Of a stretch of DNA of 64,000 bases, positions 8,471 to 18,287 are shown in pieces. The notes beneath the pieces were generated by a model. It was given only the letters and a program-made list of their open reading frames with translations. It did not search any database and was not told where the DNA came from. This stretch comes from Bradyrhizobium diazoefficiens (GTDB lineage Bacteria > Pseudomonadota > Alphaproteobacteria > Rhizobiales > Xanthobacteraceae). Position 1 is the first letter of the stretch. Each line of letters begins with the position of its first letter. The position numbers and the translations under genes were made by a program. Location of the stretch: the NCBI RefSeq assembly GCF_016599855.1, contig NZ_CP067041.1, positions 4,526,001-4,590,000 of the forward strand, read 5' to 3'.

Positions 8471-9484
8471 ATGAAGGCCGTCGGCTACAAGAAATCGCTC
8501 CCGATCGAGGACGCGGATTCACTGATCGATTTCGAGACCGCCAAGCCCGAGCCCAGCGGACGCGATATCCGCGTCGCCGTGAAGGCGATCTCGGCCAATC
8601 CGGTCGATTACAAGGTGCGCAAGCGCGCCGCTCCGCCCGAGGGCGAGACTAAGATTCTCGGCTATGACGCCGCCGGAGTGGTCGACGCGATCGGGCCCGA
8701 GGTGACGCTGTTCAAGCCGGGTGACGAGGTATTTTACGCCGGCTCGATCCAGCGCCAGGGCACCAACTCCGAGTTTCATCTGGTCGACGAGCGCATTGTC
8801 GGCAACAAGCCGAAGTCGCTCTCGTTTGCGCAGGCCGCTGCCCTCCCCCTCACGTCCATCACGGCGTGGGAATTGCTGTTCGATCGTCTCGGCACCGTGC
8901 CCGGCAAGAGCATCGATCCGCGCACGCTGCTAATCACGGGCGGCGCCGGTGGCGTAGGTTCGATCCTGATCCAGCTCGCCCGCCGCCTCACCGGCCTCAC
9001 CGTGGTTGCGACCGCGACCCGGCCGGAATCGCAGAAATGGTGCCTTGATCTCGGCGCGCATGCGGTGATCGATCACGGCAAGCCGATGAAGGAGCAGATC
9101 GAGAAATTGAAGCTGCCGCCGGTCGGCCTGGTGGCGAGCCTCACCTTCACCGATCAACACTATAAGGCGATCGCGGACTTCATGGCGCCGCAGGGCCGGT
9201 TCGGCCTGATCGACGATCCCCCGGAATTCACCATGAGCACGTTCAAGGGCAAGGCGATCTCGGTGCACTGGGAATCGATGTTCACGCGATCCTCGTTCCA
9301 GACCCCGGACATGATCGCGCAGCATCATCTGCTGGGCGACGTCGCCGACCTCATCGACAAGGGTGTCTTGCGCACCACGCTCGATCAGACCTTTGGCACG
9401 ATCAACGCAGCCAACCTCAAGCGCGCGCATGCGCTGCTCGAGAGCGGCAAGTCGCGCGGCAAGATCGTCCTGGAGGGGTGGTAA
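8471..9484 (+). CDS. Zinc-type alcohol dehydrogenase / quinone oxidoreductase family protein
   Basis: This 337-residue medium-chain dehydrogenase/reductase has a GroES-like N-terminal domain (residues 1-125, ISANPVDYKVRK, GYDAAGVV) and a Rossmann domain with GGAGGVGSILIQLAR near residue 160, so it should use NAD(P)H. The catalytic-zinc ligands of true alcohol dehydrogenases are not seen, which points to a zinc-independent quinone oxidoreductase-like enzyme (ZADH subfamily). GGAG stands seven bases before the ATG. It is divergent from, and probably controlled by, the HxlR regulator. Its stop is three bases from the end of the convergent ClC gene. Confidence 0.9.
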   Translation: MKAVGYKKSLPIEDADSLIDFETAKPEPSGRDIRVAVKAISANPVDYKVRKRAAPPEGETKILGYDAAGVVDAIGPEVTLFKPGDEVFYAGSIQRQGTNSEFHLVDERIVGNKPKSLSFAQAAALPLTSITAWELLFDRLGTVPGKSIDPRTLLITGGAGGVGSILIQLARRLTGLTVVATATRPESQKWCLDLGAHAVIDHGKPMKEQIEKLKLPPVGLVASLTFTDQHYKAIADFMAPQGRFGLIDDPPEFTMSTFKGKAISVHWESMFTRSSFQTPDMIAQHHLLGDVADLIDKGVLRTTLDQTFGTINAANLKRAHALLESGKSRGKIVLEGW

Positions 9485-9487
9485 GCG

Positions 9488-10816
9488 TTAGCGCGAAGCG
9501 GGCGATGCAGCCGCTTCTGGCGAACGCGTCGCCCGCTCGACGAAGCCCTTTGCAAGCGCGTGATAGATGCCCTCCTCGCAGATCATCCGCGAGACGAAAT
9601 GCGCGATCAACGCGGCCGCCATCAATGGCACGACCATGCCGTGATTGTCGGTCATCTCGGTCACGATCACGAAGGCGGTGATCGGCGCCTGCACGACGCC
9701 GGAGAAGTACGAGACCATGCCGAGCAGCATGATCGCACCGAGCGGAGCGTCGTGGAAGAACGCAGCGATGTTGCTGCCGATACCGGCGCCGACGGCGAGC
9801 GACGGCGAGAAGATGCCGCCGGGAACGCCGCTGATTGCGGCAAAGGTCGTCGCGAGGAGCTTGAGGACTCCGAAATCTTCGGGCAATGGTGAGTTGTGGT
9901 CGAGCGCCATCTTCACCTGTGCATAGCCTGTGCCGTAGATCGTGTCGCCGGACGCCAGGCCGCAGGCTGCGACGGCGAGGCCGCAGGCAAATGCGAACCA
10001 GAGCGGGTGGCCTTTGATCGCGCGCCCGAGCGGGTTCTTGAAACCGCGCGCCATGGCGATCACGACGCGGCTGAACAGGCCGCCTGCGAGGCCGCCGACT
10101 ACGCCGCAGATTGGGACCGCGAGCCAGTCCGCGCCACGCGCCAGCGACGTCGCGCTGCTGCCGAAATAAGCGTAGTTGCCGGCCAGCGCGAGCGAGGTCA
10201 GTCCGGCCGCAATGACGGCCGAAATGATCAGGCTGGACGTGCGGGTCTCAAACGCGCGGCTCATCTCCTCGATGCCGAAGACAATTCCCGCCAGTGGCGT
10301 GTTGAAGGCCGCCGCGACACCGGCGGCGGCACCGGCCAGGATCAGTCCGGGTTGGCGGCGCGGCGAGACGCGGCCGAGCGCGAACATGATCGAGGCACCG
10401 ACCTGGACCGTCGGCCCTTCCCGACCCACGGAGGCGCCGCACAGGAGCCCGAACAGGGTCAGAATCATCTTGCCGATTGCCATCCGGACCGAGACAAGGC
10501 TCTCGCGTGCCGCCTGATCGGTGAGATGCCGCGCGGCGATCGCCTGAGGAATGCCGCTCCCTTGCGCGTTCGGGAACAGGCGGAGGGTCAGATAGGCCGA
10601 CAGCACGAAGCCGAGCGGCGTCACCGCCAGCACGGCGTAGCGCGACTTGGCCAACAGGAGCGCAAAGGCGTGCTGCGCGAGATCGGCCAGCTGCGCCAAC
10701 GCCACCGCCGCAGCGCCGACCCCGATCCCGCCAAGCAAAAAGATCGCCCGCCGCTGCCATCGCGCGGATGACAGCCTGAACAGGCGCTTGTGGCGGGTCG
10801 AGAGGGGCCAGAGCAT
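9488..10816 (-). CDS. ClC family chloride channel / H+-Cl- antiporter
   Basis: This 442-residue membrane protein has about ten hydrophobic segments and the ClC selectivity motifs: GSGIPQA (residues 86-92), GREGPTVQ (131-138, with gating Glu133) and GGIFSPSLAVGAGIG. The glutamate in GREGP is the external gate, compatible with proton-coupled exchange. No C-terminal CBS domains are present, as in E. coli ClcA. It is the last gene of a minus-strand run after the SDR and DUF1330 genes. Role by family: anion export, acid tolerance or fluoride handling; which one is not shown. Confidence 0.93.
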   Translation of the reverse strand: MLWPLSTRHKRLFRLSSARWQRRAIFLLGGIGVGAAAVALAQLADLAQHAFALLLAKSRYAVLAVTPLGFVLSAYLTLRLFPNAQGSGIPQAIAARHLTDQAARESLVSVRMAIGKMILTLFGLLCGASVGREGPTVQVGASIMFALGRVSPRRQPGLILAGAAAGVAAAFNTPLAGIVFGIEEMSRAFETRTSSLIISAVIAAGLTSLALAGNYAYFGSSATSLARGADWLAVPICGVVGGLAGGLFSRVVIAMARGFKNPLGRAIKGHPLWFAFACGLAVAACGLASGDTIYGTGYAQVKMALDHNSPLPEDFGVLKLLATTFAAISGVPGGIFSPSLAVGAGIGSNIAAFFHDAPLGAIMLLGMVSYFSGVVQAPITAFVIVTEMTDNHGMVVPLMAAALIAHFVSRMICEEGIYHALAKGFVERATRSPEAAASPASR

Positions 10817-10873
10817 GGAGCGCCCGTTGTAGCCGGTTGCGCTTCGAATGAAAGGGGCACGCCGGCAGACCAG

Positions 10874-11170
10874 CTAGTCTGGAACCACGCCCTGGACGAA
10901 CAGCAGCCGGCGCTCCAGTGCACCGGCGCGGATCCTCAACGCCTCGGCATATTCCGGCGAGGCGTACCATTCCCTCAGTCTCGCCATCGACGGGAATTCG
11001 ACGATGACGATGGCCTTCGGCGGAAGGTTGCCTTCCGCCAGCTCGGCCTTGCCGCCGCGGACCAGATAGCGCCCGCCATACTGCGCGATCGTCTGCGCGG
11101 CGAGAGCGCGATAGGCTTCAAATTCATCGAGATCGCGCATCTCGACTTCGGAAATCACATAAGCACTCAT
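10874..11170 (-). CDS. DUF1330 domain protein
   Basis: This 98-residue protein is a single alpha/beta dimeric ferredoxin-like fold of the DUF1330 family, with the typical YVISEVEMRD start, YGGRYLVRGG centre and IVEFPSMARLREWYASPEY end. Function of the family is unknown; members resemble small monooxygenase-like or stress proteins. It starts nine bases after the SDR stop, so the two are probably one operon. Confidence 0.9.
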   Translation of the reverse strand: MSAYVISEVEMRDLDEFEAYRALAAQTIAQYGGRYLVRGGKAELAEGNLPPKAIVIVEFPSMARLREWYASPEYAEALRIRAGALERRLLFVQGVVPD

Positions 11171-11179
11171 GCGCCGCCC

Positions 11180-11968
11180 TCACGCAATGGTGTTGACGAT
11201 GCCGCCTTCCGCGCGCAGCGCCGCGCCGTTGGTCGCGGAGGCTTCCTTGGATGCGACATACACCACCATGTTAGCGATCTCGTCGACACTGGCGAAACGC
11301 TGGATCAGCGAGCTCGGACGATGCTGCTTGACGAAATTGGCGGCAGCCTCATCGACAGACTGGCCGTTCTGCTTGGCGAGATCCCTCACGAAGGTCTCGA
11401 CGCCCTCGGACATGGTCGGGCCAGGCAGAACCGAATTCACAGTCACACCGGTGCCACGGGTGAGCTGCGCCAGGCCCCGTGCGACCGCGAGCTGGGCCGT
11501 CTTGCTCATGCCGTAATGAATCATCTCGACGGGAATGTTGAGCCCGGACTCCGACGAGATGAAGACGATGCGGCCCCAATTGCGCTTGAGCATACTCTTC
11601 AGGTAGGCGCGCGAGAGCCGTACGCCGCTCATGACGTTGACCTCGAAGAAACGGCTCCAGTCCTCGTCCGGAATCTCGAAAAAGTCTTTCGGCTCGAAGA
11701 TGCCGGCGTTGTTGATGAGGATGTCGACCTCGGGTACCGCCGTTACAAGCGCCTTGCAGCCCGCGGCTGTCGAAACGTCAGCGGCGATGCCGCGAACCTT
11801 GCCGCCGACACCTTCCAGCTTGCGGACGGCCGCATCGACCTTGTCCTGGCCGCGCCCGTTAATCACGACGCTGGCGCCGGATCCGGCAAGGCCCTTGGCA
11901 ATGGCGTGGCCGATGCCGGCGGTCGAGCCGGTCACGAGGGCGGTCTTACCGGAAAGGTCGATCTTCAT
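11180..11968 (-). CDS. Short-chain dehydrogenase/reductase (SDR), classical type
   Basis: This 262-residue classical SDR has TGSTAGIG at residues 13-20 (cofactor loop), NNAG at 86-89, Ser139 in FISSESG, and Tyr152/Lys156 in HYGMSK as the active site. The residues after the second strand (NGRGQDK) suit NADP(H). The substrate is not inferable. The gene leads a minus-strand set with the DUF1330 gene and the ClC transporter. Confidence 0.93.
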   Translation of the reverse strand: MKIDLSGKTALVTGSTAGIGHAIAKGLAGSGASVVINGRGQDKVDAAVRKLEGVGGKVRGIAADVSTAAGCKALVTAVPEVDILINNAGIFEPKDFFEIPDEDWSRFFEVNVMSGVRLSRAYLKSMLKRNWGRIVFISSESGLNIPVEMIHYGMSKTAQLAVARGLAQLTRGTGVTVNSVLPGPTMSEGVETFVRDLAKQNGQSVDEAAANFVKQHRPSSLIQRFASVDEIANMVVYVASKEASATNGAALRAEGGIVNTIA

Positions 11969-12060
11969 GAACGGTCTCCATTTGATGTCGAGGCCGATAT
12001 CGTGCGCTGTGGAAGCGGATGCAATTACCGCTCACCGATGCGTGAGGATTCGTCGCGGCT

Positions 12061-12095
12061 AAGAAAAAAGCGGCGCCCAAGGGCGCCGCTTTCTC
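12061..12095 (-). terminator. Rho-independent terminator after rplQ
   Basis: The 12-base arms aaagcggcgccc and gggcgccgcttt lie at 12067-12078 and 12081-12092. Read on the minus strand, the stem is followed by a T-rich run. It sits 20 bases past the rplQ stop and ends the ribosomal array. Confidence 0.85.
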
Positions 12096-12115
12096 GAAAC
12101 TTGATACCGGTCGAC

Positions 12116-12532
12116 TTACGCCGCCTCGGCTTCCTTCGCCTGCACCGGACCGGAGTCCTGGCCCTTGGCATCGACGTCGCGATCGACGAACTCGATCACG
12201 GCCATCGCGGCGTTGTCGCCGTAGCGGAAGCCGGCCTTGATGATGCGGGTGTAGCCGCCCTGGCGATCCTTGTAGCGGGGCGCCAGCACGTCGAACAGCT
12301 TTCTGACCTGATCCTTGTCGCGCATCTCGGAGATGGCCTGGCGGCGCATGGCCAGCCCCCCCTTTTTGCCGAGGGTCACGAGCTTCTCGACGATCGGACG
12401 AAGCTCCTTGGCCTTGGGCAGCGTGGTGACGATCTGCTCGTGCTTGATCAGCGCGGCCGCCATGTTGGCGAACATCGCCCTGCGGTGCTCCGCCGTGCGG
12501 TTGAGCTTCCGATGAACCTTGCCGTGACGCAT
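12116..12532 (-). CDS. rplQ: 50S ribosomal protein L17
   Basis: This 138-residue protein starts [20 protein letters not shown], the diagnostic L17 N-terminus, and ends in an acidic Ala/Glu tail. L17 sits on the back of the 50S subunit near the peptide exit. It follows rpoA, as usual, but with a terminator-like hairpin in the 121-base gap. Confidence 0.97.
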   Translation of the reverse strand: MRHGKVHRKLNRTAEHRRAMFANMAAALIKHEQIVTTLPKAKELRPIVEKLVTLGKKGGLAMRRQAISEMRDKDQVRKLFDVLAPRYKDRQGGYTRIIKAGFRYGDNAAMAVIEFVDRDVDAKGQDSGPVQAKEAEAA

Positions 12533-12610
12533 GTAACTATTCCTTACGTTAGAACTGCCGCGACGGTTCGTCGGACATGTTGCTCAGGTGGGCTGCCTGC
12601 GTTCGCCCAT

Positions 12611-12640
12611 AAAAATGACAGCCGGGGACGCCGGCCGTCA
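12611..12640 (-). terminator. Hairpin with T-run between rpoA and rplQ
   Basis: The stem TGACaGCCGG pairs with CCGGCcGTCA over 12616-12640, and on the minus strand it is followed by TTTTTA. It lies just past the rpoA stop and would reduce or separate rplQ transcription. Confidence 0.65.
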
Positions 12641-12653
12641 CGGTGAAGTCAGA

Positions 12654-13685
12654 TCAATAGTGATCCTCGAAGCGCTTGGCGAGCTCGTCGATGTTCTCCG
12701 GCGGCCAGCCCGGCACTTCCATGCCGAGATGCAGACCCATCTGGGCCAGCACTTCCTTGATCTCGTTCAGCGACTTGCGGCCGAAGTTCGGAGTGCGGAG
12801 CATTTCCGCCTCGCTCTTCTGCACGAGGTCGCCGATGTAGACGATGTTGTCGTTCTTCAAGCAATTGGCCGAACGCACCGACAGCTCGAGCTCGTCCACC
12901 TTCTTGAGGAAGGCCGGGTTGAAGGCGAGGTCCGGGATGATCTCCTGGGCGACTTCCTTGCGCGGCTCTTCGAAGTTGACGAACACGTTGAGCTGATCCT
13001 GCAGGATGCGCGCCGCGTAAGCCACGGAGTCATCCGGCGAGATCGCGCCGTTGGTCTCGATCGTCATGGTCAGCTTGTCGTAGTCGAGGATCTGGCCCTC
13101 ACGGGTGTTCTCCACCTTGTAGGAGACCTTGCGGACCGGCGAGTACAGGCTGTCGACGGGGATCAGTCCGATCGGCGCGTCTTCGGGACGGTTACGTTCG
13201 GCAGGCACGTAGCCCTTGCCGGTGGCGACCGTGAACTCCATGCGGATCTCCGCGCCCTCGTCGAGCGTGCAGATCTGAAGATCGGGGTTGAGCACCACGA
13301 CGTCGCCGACGGTCTGGATGTCGCCGGCGGTGACGACGCCCGGGCCCTGCTTCTTCACGACCATGCGCTTGGGGCCTTCGCCCTGCATCTTGATCGAGAT
13401 GTCCTTGATGTTCAGCACGATGTCGGTGACGTCCTCACGGACGCCAGCGATCGAGGAGAACTCGTGCAGCACACCGTCGATGTGCACCGACTGCACCGCC
13501 GCGCCCTGAAGCGAGGACAGCAGGATGCGGCGCAGCGCATTGCCGAGCGTCTGGCCGAAGCCGCGCTCGAGCGGCTCGGCGACGATGGTCGCGAAGCGAG
13601 CCGAATCGCTGCCGGGAGAAACCTGGAGCTTGTTCGGCCGAATCAGTTCTTGCCAATTTTTCTGGATCGTCACTGTTTCACCCAT
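12654..13685 (-). CDS. rpoA: DNA-directed RNA polymerase subunit alpha
   Basis: The start is the ATG at 13685 ([17 protein letters not shown]); the frame is open 19 codons further but those are not conserved. The 343-residue protein has the N-terminal assembly domain (residues 1-235, [16 protein letters not shown]) and, after a linker, the C-terminal domain ([34 protein letters not shown]) that binds UP elements and activators. It lies between rpsK and rplQ as in other alpha operons. Confidence 0.98.
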   Translation of the reverse strand: MGETVTIQKNWQELIRPNKLQVSPGSDSARFATIVAEPLERGFGQTLGNALRRILLSSLQGAAVQSVHIDGVLHEFSSIAGVREDVTDIVLNIKDISIKMQGEGPKRMVVKKQGPGVVTAGDIQTVGDVVVLNPDLQICTLDEGAEIRMEFTVATGKGYVPAERNRPEDAPIGLIPVDSLYSPVRKVSYKVENTREGQILDYDKLTMTIETNGAISPDDSVAYAARILQDQLNVFVNFEEPRKEVAQEIIPDLAFNPAFLKKVDELELSVRSANCLKNDNIVYIGDLVQKSEAEMLRTPNFGRKSLNEIKEVLAQMGLHLGMEVPGWPPENIDELAKRFEDHY

Positions 13686-13756
13686 ACGGGCCAGTCGATT
13701 TGAAAATTCAAATACTGGCGTTGGAGAAAGGCCGCAGGTCAAACCCGCGGCTTCTT

Positions 13757-13790
13757 AAAAAGTCATCGCGGACGACAATGGCGTCCGCGA
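13757..13790 (-). terminator. Hairpin with T-run between rpsK and rpoA
   Basis: The arms tcgcggacg (13766-13774) and cgtccgcga (13782-13790) form a nine-base stem with a seven-base loop. On the minus strand this is followed by TGACTTTTTAA. It lies in the 112-base gap and may act as an attenuator. Confidence 0.6.
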
Positions 13791-13797
13791 CTTGGTA

Positions 13798-14187
13798 TCA
13801 AACGCGCCGACGCTTACGGGGACGGCAACCGTTGTGCGGGATCGTGGTCACGTCGCGGATCGAGGTGACGGTGAAGCCCGCAGCCTGCAGCGCGCGAAGC
13901 GCCGACTCGCGGCCCGAACCGGGACCGGCCACTTCGACTTCGAGCGTGCGCATGCCGTGCTCCTGCGCCTTCTTGGAGACGTCTTCGGCAGCGACCTGCG
14001 CGGCATACGGGGTCGACTTGCGCGAGCCCTTGAAGCCCATCGTACCGGCGGAGGACCAGGCAATCGTGTTGCCCTGCGCGTCGGTGATGGTGATGGTCGT
14101 GTTGTTGAACGACGAGTTCACATGCGCGACGCCGGAGGCGATGTTCTTGCGCTCACGACGACGAACGCGGGTGGCTTCCTTGCCCAT
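13798..14187 (-). CDS. rpsK: 30S ribosomal protein S11
   Basis: This 129-residue protein has the S11 body ([32 protein letters not shown]) and the conserved basic end [11 protein letters not shown]11 forms part of the 30S platform next to the mRNA exit. It is in the alpha operon between rpsM and rpoA. Confidence 0.98.
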   Translation of the reverse strand: MGKEATRVRRRERKNIASGVAHVNSSFNNTTITITDAQGNTIAWSSAGTMGFKGSRKSTPYAAQVAAEDVSKKAQEHGMRTLEVEVAGPGSGRESALRALQAAGFTVTSIRDVTTIPHNGCRPRKRRRV

Positions 14188-14245
14188 AGAGTACCTTTCC
14201 TGAAGATCTCAAACGCCGCCGTAATGCCAGCGGCTACACCTGTGG

Positions 14246-14293
14246 AACAAAAGGCGCGTGGCGAGCGGGTCACCCCGCATCACCACACGCCGT
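14246..14293 (-). terminator. Long hairpin with T-run between rpsM and rpsK
   Basis: An interrupted stem pairs ggcgcgtggcgagcgggt (from 14253) with the complementary stretch ending near 14292. On the minus strand it is followed by CTTTTGTTCC. It is a possible attenuator after rpsM. Confidence 0.5.
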
Positions 14294-14309
14294 GACCGGA
14301 TTCGAAAAC

Positions 14310-14678
14310 TTACTTCTTCTTGCCGGCGATGGCCTTGGCCGGACCCTTGCGCGTGCGCGCATTGGTGTGGGTGCGCTGGCCGCGCACCGGCAGACCGCGA
14401 CGATGACGCAGGCCGCGGTAGCAGCCGAGGTCCATCAGACGCTTGATGTTGATGCCGACTTCGCGACGCAGATCGCCCTCGACGAGATAGTCGCGGTCGA
14501 TCACTTCGCGGATCTGGAGCACTTCAGCATCGCTGAGCTGATTGACGCGACGATCCGCGGGGATCTTCACCTTTTCGAGGATCTCACCAGCGATCTTCTG
14601 GCCGATGCCATGGATGTACTGGAGCGCGATCAGCACGCGCTTGTTGGTCGGAATGTTCACGCCGGCAATACGGGCCAC
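14310..14678 (-). CDS. rpsM: 30S ribosomal protein S13
   Basis: This 122-residue protein begins [15 protein letters not shown] and ends in the tRNA-contacting basic tail [25 protein letters not shown]13 contacts the P-site tRNA and bridges to L5. No rpmJ (L36) gene lies between secY/adk and this gene. Confidence 0.98.
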   Translation of the reverse strand: MARIAGVNIPTNKRVLIALQYIHGIGQKIAGEILEKVKIPADRRVNQLSDAEVLQIREVIDRDYLVEGDLRREVGINIKRLMDLGCYRGLRHRRGLPVRGQRTHTNARTRKGPAKAIAGKKK

Positions 14679-14866
14679 GGCCTTCTCTCCTGTTGCCGAT
14701 CCCTCGTCAGGAATCGGGCTTTAAGTGCTTATGTTTCTCGGGCAGGTGTTCACAAACGCGAACACGACGCCCACCCCTGGTCTTCCTGGGGCCCGGCATC
14801 GTCTGAAACTATCCGACTTGGATGCGGGGCTTATTAAGGGATTGAGGGGGCTTTCGTCAACCGCCG

Positions 14867-15733
14867 CTAGCGCTTAGCTCGCTTTTTCGTGACCTTTTTT
14901 GGACCCTTCTTCGAACCTTTTTTGACGGCCTTCTTGGCGGTCTTTTTGACCGCTTTCTTGGCCGTCTTCCTGGCCGACCTTTTGGCGCCGTTCACGGCCT
15001 TTTTGGCGGATATTGCTGATTTGGCAGCCTTTTTGGCCGTTTCCGCCGGTTTTTTGGCCGCTTTCTTCGCTGCCCTGGCCTTTTTGGCCGGCCCCGCCTT
15101 GGCCGGGCTGCGAGCATGCGACTTACCGTGGGTCTTGGGCTCGACCGCGCCGAGCGCCAGCAGCTGGCGGTGGATGGCACGCGTGACCTCGTCGATGGCC
15201 ATCATGCCGTCGATCGTCGAGAGCTTCCGACGCTCGGAATAGTAGTGAATCAGCGGTTCCGTCTGGCTGCGGTAGCTGGCGAGTCGCTTGGTCAGAACTT
15301 CCGGCGTGTCGTCGACGCGGACCTCCTCCCCGCGCTCCCGCATCTGGGCGACGCGGGTCTCGACGCGGCTGAGCAGCGCGCTCTCGTTGACACGGAGCTC
15401 GATCACGGCATCGAGCTTGAGATGCTTGTGCCTGAGCAGATCGTCCAGCGCCTCGGCCTGCGGCACGGTGCGCGGGAAACCGTCGAGGATGAAACCGCGC
15501 TTCGCGTCCGGCTGGTCGATACGGTCGGAGATGATGCCTACCACAACATCGTCGGGCACCAGCCCGCCGCTGGCCATGATCTCCTTGGCCTTCAGCCCGA
15601 CCGGCGTTCCCGCCGCGACGGCTGCACGCAACATCTCACCGGTCGAGAGCTGGACGATGCCATAGCGCTGCACCAGCAGCTGCGCCTGGGTCCCCTTGCC
15701 CGATCCCGGCGGTCCCAGAAGTATAATTCTCAT
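14867..15733 (-). CDS. adk: Adenylate kinase (short LID) with histone-H1-like Lys/Ala C-terminal tail
   Basis: The ATG at 15733 is chosen ([18 protein letters not shown]); the frame stays open upstream but without conservation. Residues 1-200 are a complete short-form adenylate kinase (ATP + AMP to 2 ADP): P-loop GPPGSGKGT at 8-16, AMP-binding GFPRT at 85-89, and a short LID (about 127-145) without zinc cysteines. Residues 201-288 are an extra tail of Lys, Ala, Arg, Pro and Ser repeats (AKKA, KKAVKK, KKGPKK). A usual short-form enzyme has 190-200 residues. The tail resembles histone H1 C-terminal domains and bacterial AlgP/HctB-type repeats, so it may bind nucleic acid or ribosomes. It sits between secY and rpsM as usual. 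Confidence 0.95.
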   Translation of the reverse strand: MRIILLGPPGSGKGTQAQLLVQRYGIVQLSTGEMLRAAVAAGTPVGLKAKEIMASGGLVPDDVVVGIISDRIDQPDAKRGFILDGFPRTVPQAEALDDLLRHKHLKLDAVIELRVNESALLSRVETRVAQMRERGEEVRVDDTPEVLTKRLASYRSQTEPLIHYYSERRKLSTIDGMMAIDEVTRAIHRQLLALGAVEPKTHGKSHARSPAKAGPAKKARAAKKAAKKPAETAKKAAKSAISAKKAVNGAKRSARKTAKKAVKKTAKKAVKKGSKKGPKKVTKKRAKR

Positions 15734-16012
15734 CGGCGTACGCCCCCCGATTGGTGAGCGATACGTCGCACACCTGTGTTTGAAAGTTCGGCAACAGTGC
15801 AAATCATAATCAGCGCCGCACCGCTACCCATATCATAGGGGAGCAAATGCGCGGACGCCAAGAAGGCCTTTGAAATCAGTGATTGCGCTGTAGTGAAAGC
15901 AGCTCCGCCGATGCGACCGAAGGACTGGCCGATCGCTTCGGCGGGCGCCGCGCACTGCTTGCGCGGCGAATCGGCGGCACAGGCGGGCCGCCGTTGAGAT
16001 GACGCTGCGGCT

Positions 16013-17344
16013 TTAGCGGCGGCGGCCTCGCAGCTTCGACTTGCGGATCAGGCCTTCATACTGGTGGGCGAGCAGATAGCCCTGCACCTGCGCTACAGTG
16101 TCCATAGTGACACTGACCACGATCAGCAGCGAGGTGCCGCCGAAGTAGAACGGCACCGAGGCGTAGGAGATCAGAATTTCCGGGATCAAGCAGACGATCG
16201 CCAGATAGATCGCACCCAGTACGGTGATACGCGACAGCACGTAGTCGATATATTCCGCGGTCCGCTCACCGGGACGGATGCCCGGGACGAAGCCGCCATG
16301 TTTCTTCAGATTGTCCGCGGTCTCGGTCGGATTGAACACGATCGCGGTGTAGAAGAAAGCGAAGAACACGATCAGCGCGAGATAGAGCACCAGGAACAGC
16401 GGACGGCCGTGGCCGAGCTGGGTCGTGATCCACTGGAACCATTCCGGCCCTCTGCCCGCGTTGAAATTCGCAACCGTGGTCGGCAGCAACAACAGCGAGG
16501 ACGCGAAGATCGGCGGGATCACGCCGGAGGTGTTGAGCTTGAGCGGCAGATGCGAGGACTGGCCCTCGAACATCTTGTTGCCCACCTGGCGCTTCGGATA
16601 CTGGATCAGGAGCCGGCGCTGCGCGCGCTCCATGAACACGATGAAGGCGATCACGGCGACCGCCATCACGATCACGACCAGGATCAGGCCGGTCGACATC
16701 GCGCCCTGACGGCCGAGCTCGAGCATGTTGGCGAGCGCTGCGGGCAGCTCGGCGACGATGCCGGAGAGAATGATCAGCGAGATGCCGTTGCCGATGCCGC
16801 GCGAGGTGATCTGCTCACCCAGCCACATCAGGAACATGGTGCCGCCGGTTAGCGTGATCGCGGTGGAGAGGCGGAAGAACATGCCGGGGTCGCTGACGAC
16901 ATTGCCGGCGCCTTCGAGGCCGACTGCGATGCCGTAGGACTGGAATGCGGCCAGGATCACCGTGAGATAGCGGGTGTACTGGTTCAGCGTCTTGCGGCCT
17001 GCTTCGCCTTCCTTCTTCAGCGCCTCGAGCTGCGGCGAGACGGTGGTGAGGAGCTGGATAATGATCGAGGCCGAGATGTACGGCATGATGTTCAGCGCGA
17101 AGATCGCCATGCGGTGGATACCGCCGCCGGCGAACATGTTGAACATGCCGAGGATGCCGCCTGCCTGCGACCTGAACACTTGCTCCCAGATATTGGGATC
17201 GATGCCGGGCAGCGGAATGTAGGTTCCGAGCCGATAAACCAGCAGCGCACCCAGCGTGAACCAGATGCGCTTCTTCAGTTCGTCGGCCTTGGCGAACGCG
17301 CCGAAATTGAGGTTGGCTGCCAGTTGTTCCGCTGCAGAGGCCAT
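16013..17344 (-). CDS. secY: Protein translocase subunit SecY
   Basis: This 443-residue protein has ten membrane segments and is the channel of the Sec translocon. SecY motifs include LGTYIPLPGID near the start, the loop with RRLLIQYPKRQVG in the middle, and the C-terminal KHGGFVPGIRPGERT cytosolic loop that contacts SecA and the ribosome. It follows rplO and precedes adk. Confidence 0.98.
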   Translation of the reverse strand: MASAAEQLAANLNFGAFAKADELKKRIWFTLGALLVYRLGTYIPLPGIDPNIWEQVFRSQAGGILGMFNMFAGGGIHRMAIFALNIMPYISASIIIQLLTTVSPQLEALKKEGEAGRKTLNQYTRYLTVILAAFQSYGIAVGLEGAGNVVSDPGMFFRLSTAITLTGGTMFLMWLGEQITSRGIGNGISLIILSGIVAELPAALANMLELGRQGAMSTGLILVVIVMAVAVIAFIVFMERAQRRLLIQYPKRQVGNKMFEGQSSHLPLKLNTSGVIPPIFASSLLLLPTTVANFNAGRGPEWFQWITTQLGHGRPLFLVLYLALIVFFAFFYTAIVFNPTETADNLKKHGGFVPGIRPGERTAEYIDYVLSRITVLGAIYLAIVCLIPEILISYASVPFYFGGTSLLIVVSVTMDTVAQVQGYLLAHQYEGLIRKSKLRGRRR

Positions 17345-17460
17345 ATTGGACTTTCTCCCGCCGCCTTTTGCGCCGTGATACCCGCGGCCGGGCTATTCTA
17401 GCGGACGCCGGACATTATCTGGGGCTTCGGCTTCGATAAGTCCATCGTCCCGCATGCGTA

Positions 17461-17482
17461 AAGGCCCGCGAGGCGCGGGCCA
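17461..17482 (-). terminator. Small GC hairpin between rplO and secY
   Basis: The arms GGCCCGC (17463-17469) and GCGGGCC (17475-17481) are followed on the minus strand by a short TTT. It lies 13 bases past the rplO stop. It is too short to be sure of termination; it may be an attenuator or mRNA processing site. Confidence 0.45.
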
Positions 17483-17494
17483 ATGACGCAGTTG

Positions 17495-17980
17495 TTACGC
17501 CGCCTCGCCTTCTTCCTTCGCAGGGGCGAGGATCTTCACCGAACCGCCGGCCTTCTCGACCGCTTCGATCGCGGACTTCGTGGCGCCGTGCACTTCGATG
17601 TTCAGCTTGGCCTTGAGCTCGCCGCGGCCGAGCAGCCGCAGGCCGCCCTTGGCGCGGCGCAGCACGCCGGCCTTCACCAGGGCCTCGACGTTGACGACGC
17701 TGCCGGTATCGAGCTTCTTGGCATCGACGGCGTCCTGGAGACGGTCGAGATTGATCTCGGCGTACTCGACGCGGAAGATGTTGTTGAAGCCGCGCTTGGG
17801 CAGACGGCGATGCATCGGCATCTGGCCGCCTTCGAAACCCTTGATGCGCACGCCCGAACGCGCGGTCTGACCCTTGCCGCCACGGCCGGACTGCTTGCCC
17901 TTGCCCGAACCAATGCCACGGCCGACGCGCATACGCTTCTTGCGCGAGCCGGCGTTGTCGGCGATATCGCTGAGCTTCAT
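17495..17980 (-). CDS. rplO: 50S ribosomal protein L15
   Basis: This 161-residue protein starts [22 protein letters not shown] and contains the glycine-rich [20 protein letters not shown] segment that threads into 23S rRNA. It is in the spc operon between rpmD and secY. Confidence 0.98.
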   Translation of the reverse strand: MKLSDIADNAGSRKKRMRVGRGIGSGKGKQSGRGGKGQTARSGVRIKGFEGGQMPMHRRLPKRGFNNIFRVEYAEINLDRLQDAVDAKKLDTGSVVNVEALVKAGVLRRAKGGLRLLGRGELKAKLNIEVHGATKSAIEAVEKAGGSVKILAPAKEEGEAA

Positions 17981-18055
17981 CGCCCTGCTCCTTGTATCTT
18001 GCGCATGACCTTCACCGAAAACTGGTGCCCGGTTTTCGGGATCATGCGCCGCTTC

Positions 18056-18262
18056 TTACTTCTCGTCGACGATGCGAACGAGATGGTGAACCTTTTCGAT
18101 CATGCCGCGGACCGCCGGGGTGTCCGGCAATTCGCTGGTGCGGCCGATCTTGTTGAGCTTGAGCCCGATCAGCGTCGAACGCTGCGAGTGATGGCGGCGG
18201 ATCGCGCTGCCGGTCTGCTCAAGCTTGATCGTCTTTGCGGACTTAGCGGCGTCCTTGGCCAT
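18056..18262 (-). CDS. rpmD: 50S ribosomal protein L30
   Basis: This 68-residue protein contains [25 protein letters not shown], the L30 core, and ends [15 protein letters not shown]. The first ten residues are a short Lys/Ala extension. It lies between rpsE and rplO. Confidence 0.97.
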   Translation of the reverse strand: MAKDAAKSAKTIKLEQTGSAIRRHHSQRSTLIGLKLNKIGRTSELPDTPAVRGMIEKVHHLVRIVDEK

Positions 18263-18287
18263 CGTGATTTACTCCGAAAAGCGTTCG

